Origin: an uncultured Pseudomonas sp.
GTDB taxonomy: Bacteria; Pseudomonadota; Gammaproteobacteria; Pseudomonadales; Pseudomonadaceae
Direction of reading: 5' to 3'
Assembly: GCF_913774235.1 (NCBI RefSeq)
Contig: NZ_CAJYDW010000005.1
Span: 248,001-312,000, forward strand
DNA length: 64,000 nt
Shown piece after piece: positions 18,118 through 26,938 of this stretch (positions are counted from its first letter, which is position 1; the number at the start of each line of letters is the position of its first letter). The notes below the pieces were generated by a model. It did no database searches, had not been told where the DNA came from, and saw only the letters and a list, made by a program, of their open reading frames with translations. Made by a program: the position numbers and the translations under genes.

Positions 18118-19203
18118 ATGACCATTCATACTTTCAATCGCCGCCGGCTGCTCGGCATGGCGGGCGTCGCTACCGCCGCCGCGCTGGTCGGCCGGCTGGG
18201 CTTCGCCGCCGAGGCGGGCGCTGTCCATGCAGGGCACGCCGGCCATGGGGCGGCGACCGCGGCCAGCCCGGTGGATTTCCTACGGGACACCGCCCGCTGG
18301 GCCTTGCCGGAGCCGCGCAAGGTGCGGCTGGCGGTCAATCTCAACGCCGTCTGCCTGGCACCGGTGACCGTCGCCGATACCCAGGGCATCTTCAAGCAGC
18401 ACAACCTGGACGTGGAATTCGTCAACTTCGGCAACTCCACCGAGGTGCTGCTGGAATCCATGGCCACCGGCAAGGCCGACGCCGCGGTGGGGATGGCCCT
18501 GCGCTGGCTCAAGGCGCTGGAGCAGGGCTTCGACGTCCAGCTCACCGGCGGCACCCACGGCGGTTGCCTGCGGCTGCTGGCGCGGGAGGGCGGCCCCGCT
18601 GACCTGGCGGCGCTCAAGGGGGCCACCATCGGGGTCACCGACATGGCCGCGGCGGACAAGAACTTCTTCGCCCTGATGCTCAAGCGCCATGGCGTCGACC
18701 CCAGCCGCGACATCACCTGGCGGGTCTATCCGGTGGACCTGCTGGGCCCGGCGCTGGATAAGGGCGAGATCCAGGCGGCCAGCGGCTCGGACCCCATGAT
18801 GTATCGCGTCAAGCAGCGGCCTGGCATCGTCGAGCTGTCCAACAACCTGACGGAAGACTATGCCAACCTGAGCTGCTGCGTGATCGGGGTCAGTGGCACC
18901 CTGGCACGCCAGGACAAGCCGGTGGCAGCGGCCATCTCCCATGCCATCCTGCAGGCCCACGCCTGGGCCGCGCAGCATCCCGAGGCGGTGGCCGAACGCT
19001 TCCTGCCGCTCACGGTGAACAGCTCGCGGGAGGAGTTGCTGGCCATCCTGCGGGAGCACACCCATGCCCACTATTCGGTGGGCGAGGCCTTCGTCAAGGA
19101 AATCGCCGTCTACGCCCGCGACCTCAAGCAGATCGAGGTCCTGCGGCCGCGGACCGACCCCCTGGAATTCGCGGAGAGCATCCATGCCGACGTCTTCGCT
19201 TGA
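18118..19203 (+). CDS. ABC transporter substrate-binding protein (NitT/CmpA/SsuA type) with Tat signal
   Basis: This 361-residue periplasmic binding protein belongs to the nitrate/sulfonate/taurine family. ATG at 18118 follows AGGAGG. The N-terminus FNRRRLLGMAGVATAAAL is a twin-arginine (Tat) signal, so the protein is probably exported folded. Right after it lies a His-containing segment (VHAGHAGHG, about residues 38-46). The binding domain starts near 67 (VRLAVNLNAVCLAPV) and shows the family features ADTQGIFKQHNLDVEFVNFG and GKADAAVGMAL. The permease gene overlaps its 3' end by 20 bases and the ATPase follows, giving a complete importer. The substrate is not predictable; Tat export and the histidines could mean a bound metal or cofactor. 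Confidence 0.9.
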   Translation: MTIHTFNRRRLLGMAGVATAAALVGRLGFAAEAGAVHAGHAGHGAATAASPVDFLRDTARWALPEPRKVRLAVNLNAVCLAPVTVADTQGIFKQHNLDVEFVNFGNSTEVLLESMATGKADAAVGMALRWLKALEQGFDVQLTGGTHGGCLRLLAREGGPADLAALKGATIGVTDMAAADKNFFALMLKRHGVDPSRDITWRVYPVDLLGPALDKGEIQAASGSDPMMYRVKQRPGIVELSNNLTEDYANLSCCVIGVSGTLARQDKPVAAAISHAILQAHAWAAQHPEAVAERFLPLTVNSSREELLAILREHTHAHYSVGEAFVKEIAVYARDLKQIEVLRPRTDPLEFAESIHADVFA

Positions 19204-20176
19204 GCGCCTCCAACCGGTCCAGGCGACCGCGCTCACCTGGCGGGGTGGGCTGCTGGCCGCGGCGGCCTGGCTGGCCCTGGCGCTGTTCCTGCCGTTCTAT
19301 CCCGAGCACGGACGGCCCTGGCCCTTCACCCGCGAACTGGCCGTGGCGGCCACGGTGGTCGCCGCGCTCCTGGCCCTGCTGGCGCTGCTGTCCGGACGCA
19401 GCGAACGACTGCTGGCGAGGCTGCGGCGCGCGGGTCCCTGGCTGATCGCGCTACCCCTGCTGCTGGGCCTCTGGACCCTGGTGACGGCCAAGCTACGGTT
19501 GCTGCCGGTGCCCTTTTTCGCCCCGCCCCAGGCACTGGTCGAGGTGTTCGTCGACGACTGGCCGCGACTGGGCCTGAGTCTGGCGCACTCCCTCTGGCTG
19601 TTGCTCAACGGGGTCATCGCCGGTGCCCTCTGCGGTTTTCTCGCCGGTCTCGCCATCGGCTGGTCCCAGCGCATCGGCTACTGGGTGCATCCGGTGCTGC
19701 GCCTGCTCGGTCCCATCCCGTCCACCGCGTTGCTGCCGATCTGCTTCTTCTTCTTTCCCACCAGTTGGAGCGCGAGCGTCTTCCTCATCGCCCTGGCCAC
19801 CTGGTTCCCGGTCACGGTGCTGACCTGGTCCGGCGTCGCCAGCGTCGACCGCGCCTACTACGAGGTGGCGCGTACCCTGGGGGCGAGCAATGCCTTCCTG
19901 ATTCTGCGGGTGGCGATCCCGGCGGCCTTGCCCCAGGTCTTCGTCGGCCTGTTCATGGGCTTGGGAGCGTCCTTCTCGGTGCTGGTGGTGGCCGAGATGA
20001 TGGGGGTCAAGGCCGGCCTGGGCTGGTATCTACAGTGGGCCCAGGGCTGGGCGGCCTACGCCAACATGTATGCGGCGCTGCTGGTGATGGCGTTGCTTTG
20101 CTCGGGATTGATCACCCTGCTGTTCGCCATCCGTGACCGGGTGCTGTCCTGGCAGAAGGGGACGATGAAATGGTGA
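19184..20176 (+). CDS. ABC transporter permease (NitT/SsuC type)
   Basis: This inner-membrane permease of 330 residues works with the binding protein upstream. The ATG at 19184, inside the end of the previous gene, gives a start just before the first membrane helix (LLAAAAWLALALFLPFY). Two further hydrophobic segments follow (VAATVVAALLALLALL; WLIALPLLLGLWTLV) before the typical permease domain from about residue 140. The EAA-type loop that docks the ATPase is seen in YYEVARTLGASNAFLILRV. The N-terminal extension of about two extra helices is longer than in SsuC or TauC. The stop overlaps the ATPase start (ATGGTGA). Confidence 0.9.
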   Translation: MPTSSLERLQPVQATALTWRGGLLAAAAWLALALFLPFYPEHGRPWPFTRELAVAATVVAALLALLALLSGRSERLLARLRRAGPWLIALPLLLGLWTLVTAKLRLLPVPFFAPPQALVEVFVDDWPRLGLSLAHSLWLLLNGVIAGALCGFLAGLAIGWSQRIGYWVHPVLRLLGPIPSTALLPICFFFFPTSWSASVFLIALATWFPVTVLTWSGVASVDRAYYEVARTLGASNAFLILRVAIPAALPQVFVGLFMGLGASFSVLVVAEMMGVKAGLGWYLQWAQGWAAYANMYAALLVMALLCSGLITLLFAIRDRVLSWQKGTMKW

Positions 20177-20961
20177 GTGCAACGGCTTCCCTGGTCCGCG
20201 AAACAGCGGGAATGAGTCTGGAGGTACGCGGCCTGAGCCATGCCTTCGAACTGGCGGATGGCCCCCTGCCCGTGCTGGAGCGGGTCGATCTGCACCTGGC
20301 CGCTGGCGAGAGCCTGGGGTTGCTGGGCCCCTCGGGCTGCGGCAAGTCGACCCTGCTGCGTCTGGTGGCAGGCCTGGAGTCGGTGCAGAGTGGCAGCCTG
20401 CTGGCCGACGGTGCTGCCATCCCTGGGCCGCATCACTCCCGCGTCCTGATGTTCCAGGACCCCACCCTCTACCCCTGGCGCCGCGTCTGGGACAACGTCG
20501 CCCTCGGCCTGCAGGCCCGGGGGTTGCTCGCCAGCCAGCGCGCGCGGGTGGACGAGGCCCTGCGCCGCGTCGGTCTGCTGGAGTTTCGCCACGCCTATCC
20601 GCGCCAGCTGTCCGGGGGCATGGCTCAGCGCGCGGCCCTGGCCCGGGCGCTGGTGAACGAGCCGCGGCTGCTGCTGCTCGACGAGCCCCTGGGCAAGCTG
20701 GATTCCCTCACCCGCATCGCCATGCAGAGCGAGCTGATCCGCCTCTGGCAGCAGCAACGCTACAGCGCCTTGCTGGTGACCCATGACGTCGAGGAGGCCC
20801 TGTTGCTGTGTGACCGGGTATTGGTGTTTTCGGCGCGCCCGGCCCGGGTGCTGGCCGAGATCGTCGTCGACCGGCCGTATCCCCGCCGGCGCGACGATCC
20901 CCGGCTGCTGGAATTACGCCACCACGCCCTGGACCTGTTGGGGCAGGGCAGCGACTGGTAG
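20170..20961 (+). CDS. ABC transporter ATP-binding protein (NitT/SsuB type)
   Basis: This ATPase of 263 residues powers the importer. All motifs are present: Walker A GPSGCGKST, Q-loop in MFQDPTLYPW, signature LSGGMAQRAALARAL, Walker B LLLLDEPLGKLD, and the switch His in VTHDVEEALLLCDRV. The sequence style (DPTLYPWRRVWDNVALGL) fits nitrate/sulfonate/taurine systems. It is the last gene of the three-gene operon and is convergent with the araC-type gene, 17 bases away. Confidence 0.92.
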   Translation: MVSATASLVRETAGMSLEVRGLSHAFELADGPLPVLERVDLHLAAGESLGLLGPSGCGKSTLLRLVAGLESVQSGSLLADGAAIPGPHHSRVLMFQDPTLYPWRRVWDNVALGLQARGLLASQRARVDEALRRVGLLEFRHAYPRQLSGGMAQRAALARALVNEPRLLLLDEPLGKLDSLTRIAMQSELIRLWQQQRYSALLVTHDVEEALLLCDRVLVFSARPARVLAEIVVDRPYPRRRDDPRLLELRHHALDLLGQGSDW

Positions 20962-20978
20962 AGCGCTGGAGCGAGACG

Positions 20979-22013
20979 TCAGGCGAGGCGAGAGTGGCGC
21001 CGCCAGTCCCCAGGCGTCTGCTCGGTCCAGCGTTTGAAGGCACGCTGGAAGGCGGCGGGAGAGGCGAAACCCAGCAGGTAGGCGATCTCGCCGAAGCTGG
21101 CTTCGGTGTCGCGGATATAGGCCAGGGCCAGGTCGCGGCGGGTCAGATTGAGCAGGGCGCGGTACTGGGTACCTTCGTCCGCCAGCTTGCGTCTCAGGGT
21201 CCAGGGCGGCAGGCGCAGGCGGCTGGCGATCTGCTCCAGGGTCGGCTCGCCATGGCGCAGCAGCGGGCCCATGACCTCCACCACCCGTTCGGTGAGGCCG
21301 CGGGTGCGGGTCAGACGTTCATGTTCGGCGGCGCTGAGGGCCAGCAGCTGGCGCCAGGTGGCGGGGCAGTGGTCGGGGCCGGGCAGGGCCAGGGTCGCGG
21401 CGTCGAGCGACAGGGCGTTCTCCGCTGCGCCGAATTCTACCGGGCAACCGAAGGCGGCCTCGTAGGGGGAGAGGTCGGCGGGCGCTGGGTATTCGATCAG
21501 CACACGGCGTGGATACAGGGGTGCGCCGGCCACGCTGCCCAGCAGCGCCAGCCAGGCGCTGAGCACCACGTCGACCACGAACCTGTTGTAGCCGTTGTAG
21601 GGGCTGATGCTATAGAAGTGCAGCCAGGCGTCGCGCCCTGCGGCGGCCCAACGCGAATGGCCACGGTAGTTGCGCCCATAGAGTGGCTCCAGGTGCAGCA
21701 GCGTCTCTGCCGCGTGGCGCACGTCCGGGGCCTGGGCCACGGTGACCCCGGCGAGGCCGAGAAAGGCAGGGCGCATCGCCCGGCCCATGGCCAGTCCCAG
21801 GGCCGGATCGCCGGTCACTTCCAGGGCGGCGTGACCGAGGCGCATGTAGTGGGGAATCGACAGCCTCCCACCAGGCTCGGCCAGCCGCGCCGCGGTGAGA
21901 CCGAAGCGACTCAGCAGGCTTTCGGCATCCGCACCGCGCGCCGTCACCGCGGCAGCCAGCGCCAGCACGAAGCCGGTGGACAGATCGCCTAGGCGTAGCG
22001 CCGGACCGCTCAT
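20979..22013 (-). CDS. AraC-family transcriptional regulator
   Basis: This regulator of 344 residues has an N-terminal ligand domain of the arabinose-binding-like type common in Pseudomonas AraC proteins (SLLSRFGLTAARLAEPGG; HYMRLGHAALEVTGDPALGL). The C-terminal double helix-turn-helix ends in FGEIAYLLGFASPAAFQRAF and KRWTEQTPGDWRRHSR. The frame is open through the upstream gene, so the start was set at the ATG at 22013, which overlaps the nitrilase-like stop (ATGA) and fits the usual family length. It probably controls its own two-gene operon or the divergent fadH; the inducer is unknown. Confidence 0.9.
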   Translation of the reverse strand: MSGPALRLGDLSTGFVLALAAAVTARGADAESLLSRFGLTAARLAEPGGRLSIPHYMRLGHAALEVTGDPALGLAMGRAMRPAFLGLAGVTVAQAPDVRHAAETLLHLEPLYGRNYRGHSRWAAAGRDAWLHFYSISPYNGYNRFVVDVVLSAWLALLGSVAGAPLYPRRVLIEYPAPADLSPYEAAFGCPVEFGAAENALSLDAATLALPGPDHCPATWRQLLALSAAEHERLTRTRGLTERVVEVMGPLLRHGEPTLEQIASRLRLPPWTLRRKLADEGTQYRALLNLTRRDLALAYIRDTEASFGEIAYLLGFASPAAFQRAFKRWTEQTPGDWRRHSRLA

Positions 22014-23032
22014 AGCCGCAGGTTGATCAGCTTGGCGCCACCGTGGGCCGGATCGGTCGCCGCTGTCGCATCCGGGGTGAAGCCCTGGCTGGCACCGTCG
22101 GCACGCCATTCCCACAGCCGGCCGTGCAGCCGGACTTCCAGGGCGGCGCGGATGCCGGCCGCCCGCAGGCGCTGAGCATCGAAGGGCGCTGGCGCCGGGG
22201 TCGCCCCCGAGGCCAGGGCAGGAATGGCCAGCAGGTCCACCTGGGGATCGTCCAGCACCCCGGCACGGGTGGTATCGCTGCCCTGGATAACCCCCAGGCG
22301 GCCCAGAGCGGTGTCCAGCCGCAGTAACGGCGGGCTGAGGTCTTCGCCCCCTTGCTGGCCGGGCAACGGCCGCACCAGCGCCGGCCCGAGCGGTTGACCC
22401 TGGGGACCGAACACCAGGGTGACGTTGCGCAGAGGGCCGGTGCCGACCTGGAGTTCTCCCTCCACCAGGCTCGGACTGGGGAGGACGATGGAGCCGGCCA
22501 CCAGAATGACCTGGTAGCGGCGGGCAAGGCCGGCGAAGAGTTGCTGGTAGGCGCTGGCCATGTCCCAGGCCTTCATGCGCAACAGGCTGTCGGCCAGGCG
22601 CTGGTCCCCTTCGGCCTGGAACCAGGCGCGGGCGAAGCGCAGGGGATTGCCCAGCATCAGCCAGTGGAAGGCGTCTGCGGTCTGGGTCGCGGCATAGACC
22701 TCGGGCTTCTCGCCCATCAGCGCCAGCGGGGTGCCCAGGTGCTCGGGCAGCACCACCACGGTGTGGGCGCCGAGCAGGCCCAGGCGCCGGGCATTGTCCA
22801 GGTAGGCATCGAGCTTGAGCCTCAGGCGCTCGGGATTGCCGTAGTCCAGGGCGAACAGCTCGGGCTCTATGCCCAGCAGGTTGCCGGTGCTGGCCGCGGT
22901 GGGCGTGGTGGCCAGGTCCACCGCCAGGCTGCTGCGCAGATCCGACAGGTAATGGAAGGCTGGCCGCTGGGCCACCCAGCCCGCCAGCACGGCGAACAGG
23001 GCGATCAGCACCAGGAACACGAGCTTGCGCAT
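22010..23032 (-). CDS. Nitrilase-like (carbon-nitrogen hydrolase) protein lacking the catalytic cysteine
   Basis: This 340-residue protein has an N-terminal membrane anchor or uncleaved signal (RKLVFLVLIALFAVLAGWV). The rest resembles the nitrilase fold: AHTVVVLPEHLGTPLAL places a Glu where the catalytic Glu belongs, and LVFGPQGQPLGPALVRPLPG resembles the segment that carries the catalytic Lys, but with Arg instead. The expected cysteine segment reads LGVIQGSDT, with Gly in place of Cys, and the whole protein has no cysteine at all. Either it is a non-catalytic member or the chemistry differs. ATG at 23032 follows GGAGTG; it overlaps the araC-type gene downstream. The fold call is moderate, made without a search. 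Confidence 0.75.
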   Translation of the reverse strand: MRKLVFLVLIALFAVLAGWVAQRPAFHYLSDLRSSLAVDLATTPTAASTGNLLGIEPELFALDYGNPERLRLKLDAYLDNARRLGLLGAHTVVVLPEHLGTPLALMGEKPEVYAATQTADAFHWLMLGNPLRFARAWFQAEGDQRLADSLLRMKAWDMASAYQQLFAGLARRYQVILVAGSIVLPSPSLVEGELQVGTGPLRNVTLVFGPQGQPLGPALVRPLPGQQGGEDLSPPLLRLDTALGRLGVIQGSDTTRAGVLDDPQVDLLAIPALASGATPAPAPFDAQRLRAAGIRAALEVRLHGRLWEWRADGASQGFTPDATAATDPAHGGAKLINLRL

Positions 23033-23228
23033 TGACACTCCGCAGCGGGCCCGGCGTGCGGCCGGGCGAAACAAAGGTGCTCAGGGTAGGAGACCTGGAC
23101 GCCTCTGCCAAGCCACGGCTGTACATTTGGGTAAAGAGGTTGTCATTTGCGGTGATTGAGACCTGGGCGCAGGGCTCCTATCGTGACGGCAGGCCCTCCT
23201 GAGAAGGGCCAACCGACCGGAGACCGCC

Positions 23229-25283
23229 ATGATCGACCTCGCCCTCAGTAATACCACCCCTGAAGATACCTATCCGCATCTGCTCGAACCCCTGCAGCTG
23301 GGGTCGATCAGGTTGCGCAATCGCGTGGTAATGGGGTCCATGCACACGGGGCTGGAAGAGCGTCCGGGCGGCTTCGCCCGCATGGCGGCCTTCTTCGCCG
23401 AACGGGCGCGGGGCGGGGTGGGGCTGATCGTCACCGGCGGCATCGCACCCAACGAAGAGGGCGCGGTGGCCAAGGGCGCCGCCAAGCTGACCACTGCCGA
23501 GGAAGCCGAGCATCATCGTCCGGTGACGGACGCGGTGCACGCCGCCGGCGGGCGCATCTGCCTGCAGATCCTGCATGCCGGCCGCTATGCCTACAATCCG
23601 CAGCTGGTGGCACCTTCGCCGCTGCAGGCCCCGATCAATCCCTTCACGCCCCGCGAACTCGCGGACGCCGAGGTGGAAGCCCAGATCGACGCCTTCGTGC
23701 GCTGCGCGCAGCTCGCCCAACAGGCCGGTTACGACGGTGTCGAGGTGATGGGCTCGGAAGGCTACTTCATCAACCAGTTCATCGCCGCGCGGACCAATCA
23801 TCGTAGTGATCGCTGGGGTGGCGACTTCGCCAATCGCTGCCGCTTGCCGTTGGCCATCGTCGAGCGCATCCGCGCAGCGACCGGGCCGGATTTCCTGATC
23901 ATCTTCCGCCTCTCGCTACTGGATCTGGTGGAGCAGGGCAGTACCCCCGAGGAGTGCCTGCAGCTGGCGCTCTGGCTGGAGGCCGCGGGCGTCAGCCTGA
24001 TCAACACCGGCATCGGCTGGCACGAGGCGCGCATTCCCACCATCGCCACCCTGGTGCCGCGCGGAGCCTTCGCCGCCGTCACCGCCCAGCTCAAGGGCCG
24101 GGTGGGCGTGCCGCTGATCGCCACCAACCGCATCAACACCCCCGAGGTGGCCGAGCGCATCCTTGCCGCCGGCCAGGCCGACCTGGTGTCCATGGCGCGC
24201 CCCTTGCTGGCCGATGCGGACTTCGTCGCCAAGGCCGCCGCTGGCCGGGCCGACGAGATCAACACCTGCATCGCCTGCAACCAGGCCTGCCTGGACCACA
24301 CCTTTGCCGGCAAGCTGACCAGTTGCCTGGTCAATCCCCGCGCCTGCCATGAGACCGAGTTGCAGATCCTGCCCACCGCCGAGCCGCGCACCTATGCGGT
24401 GGTCGGGGCCGGACCGGCCGGCCTGGCCGCTGCCTGCACCCTGGCGGAGCGCGGCCACCAGGTGGTGCTGTTCGAAGCCAGCGAGCGCATCGGCGGCCAG
24501 TTCAACGTCGCCAAGCGCATTCCCGGCAAGGAAGAATTCGGCGAGACCCTCAGGTACTTCCAGCGGCGTTTGGAGCGGCTGAACGTCGAGGTGCGTCTCA
24601 ACCAGCGGGTGAGCGCTGCCGAACTACAGGCCCAGGGCTTCGACTCGGTAATCCTGGCCACCGGGGTCACTCCGCGGATTCCCGCCATCCCCGGCGTCGA
24701 TCATCCCAAGGTGCTGGGCTATCTGGACGTGCTGTTGGAGCGCCAGCCAGTTGGGCGAAGAGTCGCTCTGATCGGCGCCGGTGGCATCGGCTTCGACGTC
24801 GCTGACTTCCTCACCCACGGCCACCAGGACGCGGAACCCATCACCGCCTTCTACCGGGAGTGGGGCATAGATCCGACGTTCAGCAGCCGCGGCGGCCTGG
24901 CCCCGGCGGCACCACCGGCCGTGGAACGCGAGGTCTGGCTGCTGCAGCGCAAGCCGGGCAAGCCCGGCAAGGGCCTCGGTAAGACCACCGGCTGGATTCA
25001 CCGGGCGCGCCTGCAGCGTCGTGGAGTGCACGCCTTCGGCGGGGTGGAGTACCTGCGCATCGACGATGCCGGTCTGCACCTGCGCCTGCCCGATGGCACC
25101 GAGCAACTGCTGGCGGTGGACAACGTGGTGCTCTGCGCCGGGCAGGAGTCGCTGCGCGAGCTGGAGAGCGAGCTGCTGGGCATGGGAATGGCGGTGCATC
25201 GGGTGGGCGGGGCCGACGTCGCGGCCGAGCTGGATGCCAAGCGTGCCATCGATCAGGCCACGCGACTTGCCGCTCAGCTGTAA
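23229..25283 (+). CDS. fadH: NADPH-dependent 2,4-dienoyl-CoA reductase
   Basis: This 684-residue flavoenzyme reduces 2,4-dienoyl-CoA so that unsaturated fatty acids can finish beta-oxidation. The N-terminal old-yellow-enzyme barrel binds FMN (RLRNRVVMGSMHTGLEE; YDGVEVMGSEGYFINQF). A 4Fe-4S cluster is ligated by C347, C350, C354 and C366. The C-terminal half has the FAD-binding fingerprint VVGAGPAGLAAA near 389 and a second dinucleotide site (VALIGAGGIGFDVADFL) for NADPH. Length matches E. coli FadH (672). CGGAGA precedes the ATG. It is divergent from the nitrilase-like/araC operon. Confidence 0.95.
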   Translation: MIDLALSNTTPEDTYPHLLEPLQLGSIRLRNRVVMGSMHTGLEERPGGFARMAAFFAERARGGVGLIVTGGIAPNEEGAVAKGAAKLTTAEEAEHHRPVTDAVHAAGGRICLQILHAGRYAYNPQLVAPSPLQAPINPFTPRELADAEVEAQIDAFVRCAQLAQQAGYDGVEVMGSEGYFINQFIAARTNHRSDRWGGDFANRCRLPLAIVERIRAATGPDFLIIFRLSLLDLVEQGSTPEECLQLALWLEAAGVSLINTGIGWHEARIPTIATLVPRGAFAAVTAQLKGRVGVPLIATNRINTPEVAERILAAGQADLVSMARPLLADADFVAKAAAGRADEINTCIACNQACLDHTFAGKLTSCLVNPRACHETELQILPTAEPRTYAVVGAGPAGLAAACTLAERGHQVVLFEASERIGGQFNVAKRIPGKEEFGETLRYFQRRLERLNVEVRLNQRVSAAELQAQGFDSVILATGVTPRIPAIPGVDHPKVLGYLDVLLERQPVGRRVALIGAGGIGFDVADFLTHGHQDAEPITAFYREWGIDPTFSSRGGLAPAAPPAVEREVWLLQRKPGKPGKGLGKTTGWIHRARLQRRGVHAFGGVEYLRIDDAGLHLRLPDGTEQLLAVDNVVLCAGQESLRELESELLGMGMAVHRVGGADVAAELDAKRAIDQATRLAAQL

Positions 25284-25606
25284 CTCTTCGTTGCAAAGCG
25301 GGAAGATTTCTGTGACCTGTCTCTCATAACATCCTTTCCAAACCGACCGCCGTCCCATTGTCCGGTCCAGGCCCCGTCGCGCCACGCAGGATTGGCTAAG
25401 CTGCCGTCCTGCCGCGTCGGTTGGGCGATCCGCCTGCCGGCGCACCAGGTAGCGCGGAGGATGCATTAGTGCTCCGTCGGCCGGCCGGGAGAGGTAGGAT
25501 GCACCTCCAGTCGCATCGACCCCTCGCCCTGCCTATGGCTGAGCGAGTCACGGGGACGGACGCTGGCCTCGGTATTCATGTGGGATCGACAGGGCAAGCG
25601 GCACAG
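25284..25606 (+). other. Intergenic region after fadH
   Basis: These 323 bases lie between fadH and the coiled-coil gene. The downstream frame stays open to 25421, so a longer N-terminus for that protein is possible, but I see no good ribosome-binding site for the earlier starts. No terminator hairpin with a T-run was found after fadH. Confidence 0.4.
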
Positions 25607-26920
25607 ATGGCAGAGACGTTTAACGAAGAGGCGGTACTGACCCCGGTGGTGCTGGGGTTCGGCGACCAGGGCGTGAACCGCGCCTTGCTGTTTCCCGATT
25701 TCCAGGCGCTTTGGCGCGGCGAGGGGCCGCTGCTGGACTGCGCCGGCCGGCGCCATCGCTTCGTCTATCTGCTGCTTGACGACCATCGCCGGGTCAAGGC
25801 CGCGGTGTTCTTCCTGCTGGCCTTTGACGCCCAGGGTTGCCCGCTGCCCGAATGGGATCTGCCGCTGATGGAGTTGGCCGAGCGTGGCGGCGTCGGTCCC
25901 GATCTCGGCGCTGGGCCGATCCGCCTGGCCAGCCGCAGCCAATGCGCCATTTCCTGGCACCAGGGTGATCTCTGGGACCCGCGCAGCGATGAGGAGCACG
26001 ACGACTGGCAGGCGATTCGCGACTGCCTGGGTCTGGTCGCGCCACGCGATGGCGAGGTCGAGCTAGCCGGGGAATACCATCCCAGCGCCGCCGATGGCAT
26101 CGACGTCGAGGCGCGCCTGGAGCGGGTCCGCCGCATCCTCGCCCAGGAACACCAGGAAGCGCTGGACAAGCTCATCGCTGGCCAGCGCACCCGCCTGCTC
26201 ACGCTCACTCGGCAGCACCAGGAAGACCTGGCACGGCTGCAGCGGGATGCCGACGAGCTGCGCACCGCCAAGGCCGAGCTGGAGGTGCGCTATGCCGCCC
26301 TGGCCCAGCACCTGGAGCAGCAGAACGACCTGGCCCGCCAGCAGCGCGAAGAACTCAACGAACAGATGCGCACCCTGGAGCGCAACGCCCTCTACAAGAT
26401 CGAGGCGCTGCGCATCCAGGCCGAAGCCGAGAGTGAAGCGCGGGTGGCCGCCGCGGTGAATGAGCTGAAGAACCAGCTGGCGATCCGCGAGGTGGAACTC
26501 AAGTACCGCGATGAACTGGACGGCCAGTTGCAGGACGACATCCGCCAGCTGCGCGAGCGTTGCGCCCAACTGGTCGCCGACAGTAACGAGGGCCAACTGG
26601 AGCGCCTGGCGCGCCAGGGTATCCTCTTCGTCACCTTCCAGCCCGGCGCCGGCCATCTCATCCTCGGGCGCCAGGATGTGCCACGTTTCAGCGCCGACCC
26701 CCTGGGTTTCGTCGCCGAACACTGCAAGGTCAGTCGCGAGCAATACCAGCGTTGGCTGGAGCATCACCAGCAGCCGGTGTGCCAGGCCGAGGTGGACGGC
26801 GAGCGCTGTGGTCGTCCGGTGGCCCGGGTCGAGCATCCGGCCCAGTTCGATCCCCTGCGTTCGACGCGCTGTGCCGAGCACCGCGGCGACGACAGCGATG
26901 GCGACGTCGCCAATCTCTGA
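25607..26920 (+). CDS. Coiled-coil protein of unknown function
   Basis: This protein of about 437 residues begins MAETFNEEAVLTPVVLGFG if the ATG at 25607 is used; the true start is uncertain. Residues 1-160 form a globular domain (RFVYLLLDDHRRVKAAVFFLL; CAISWHQGDLWDPRSDEE). From about 165 to 340 it is a long, charged coiled coil rich in Gln, Glu, Arg and Leu (ARLERVRRILAQEHQEALDK and onward). The C-terminal 100 residues hold VTFQPGAGHLIL and a Cys/His cluster (C-x7-C, then CAEH about 25 residues later) that could bind zinc. It has no signal peptide. I do not recognise a function. Downstream, the PLP-enzyme gene starts 18 bases later. Confidence 0.8.
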   Translation: MAETFNEEAVLTPVVLGFGDQGVNRALLFPDFQALWRGEGPLLDCAGRRHRFVYLLLDDHRRVKAAVFFLLAFDAQGCPLPEWDLPLMELAERGGVGPDLGAGPIRLASRSQCAISWHQGDLWDPRSDEEHDDWQAIRDCLGLVAPRDGEVELAGEYHPSAADGIDVEARLERVRRILAQEHQEALDKLIAGQRTRLLTLTRQHQEDLARLQRDADELRTAKAELEVRYAALAQHLEQQNDLARQQREELNEQMRTLERNALYKIEALRIQAEAESEARVAAAVNELKNQLAIREVELKYRDELDGQLQDDIRQLRERCAQLVADSNEGQLERLARQGILFVTFQPGAGHLILGRQDVPRFSADPLGFVAEHCKVSREQYQRWLEHHQQPVCQAEVDGERCGRPVARVEHPAQFDPLRSTRCAEHRGDDSDGDVANL

Positions 26921-26938
26921 GCCTGCGTCGTCACCGCC

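Noticed and set aside
23192-23210. Short hairpin GGCCCT/AGGGCC before fadH
   Set aside because: Six-base stem without further support; common by chance in GC-rich leaders.
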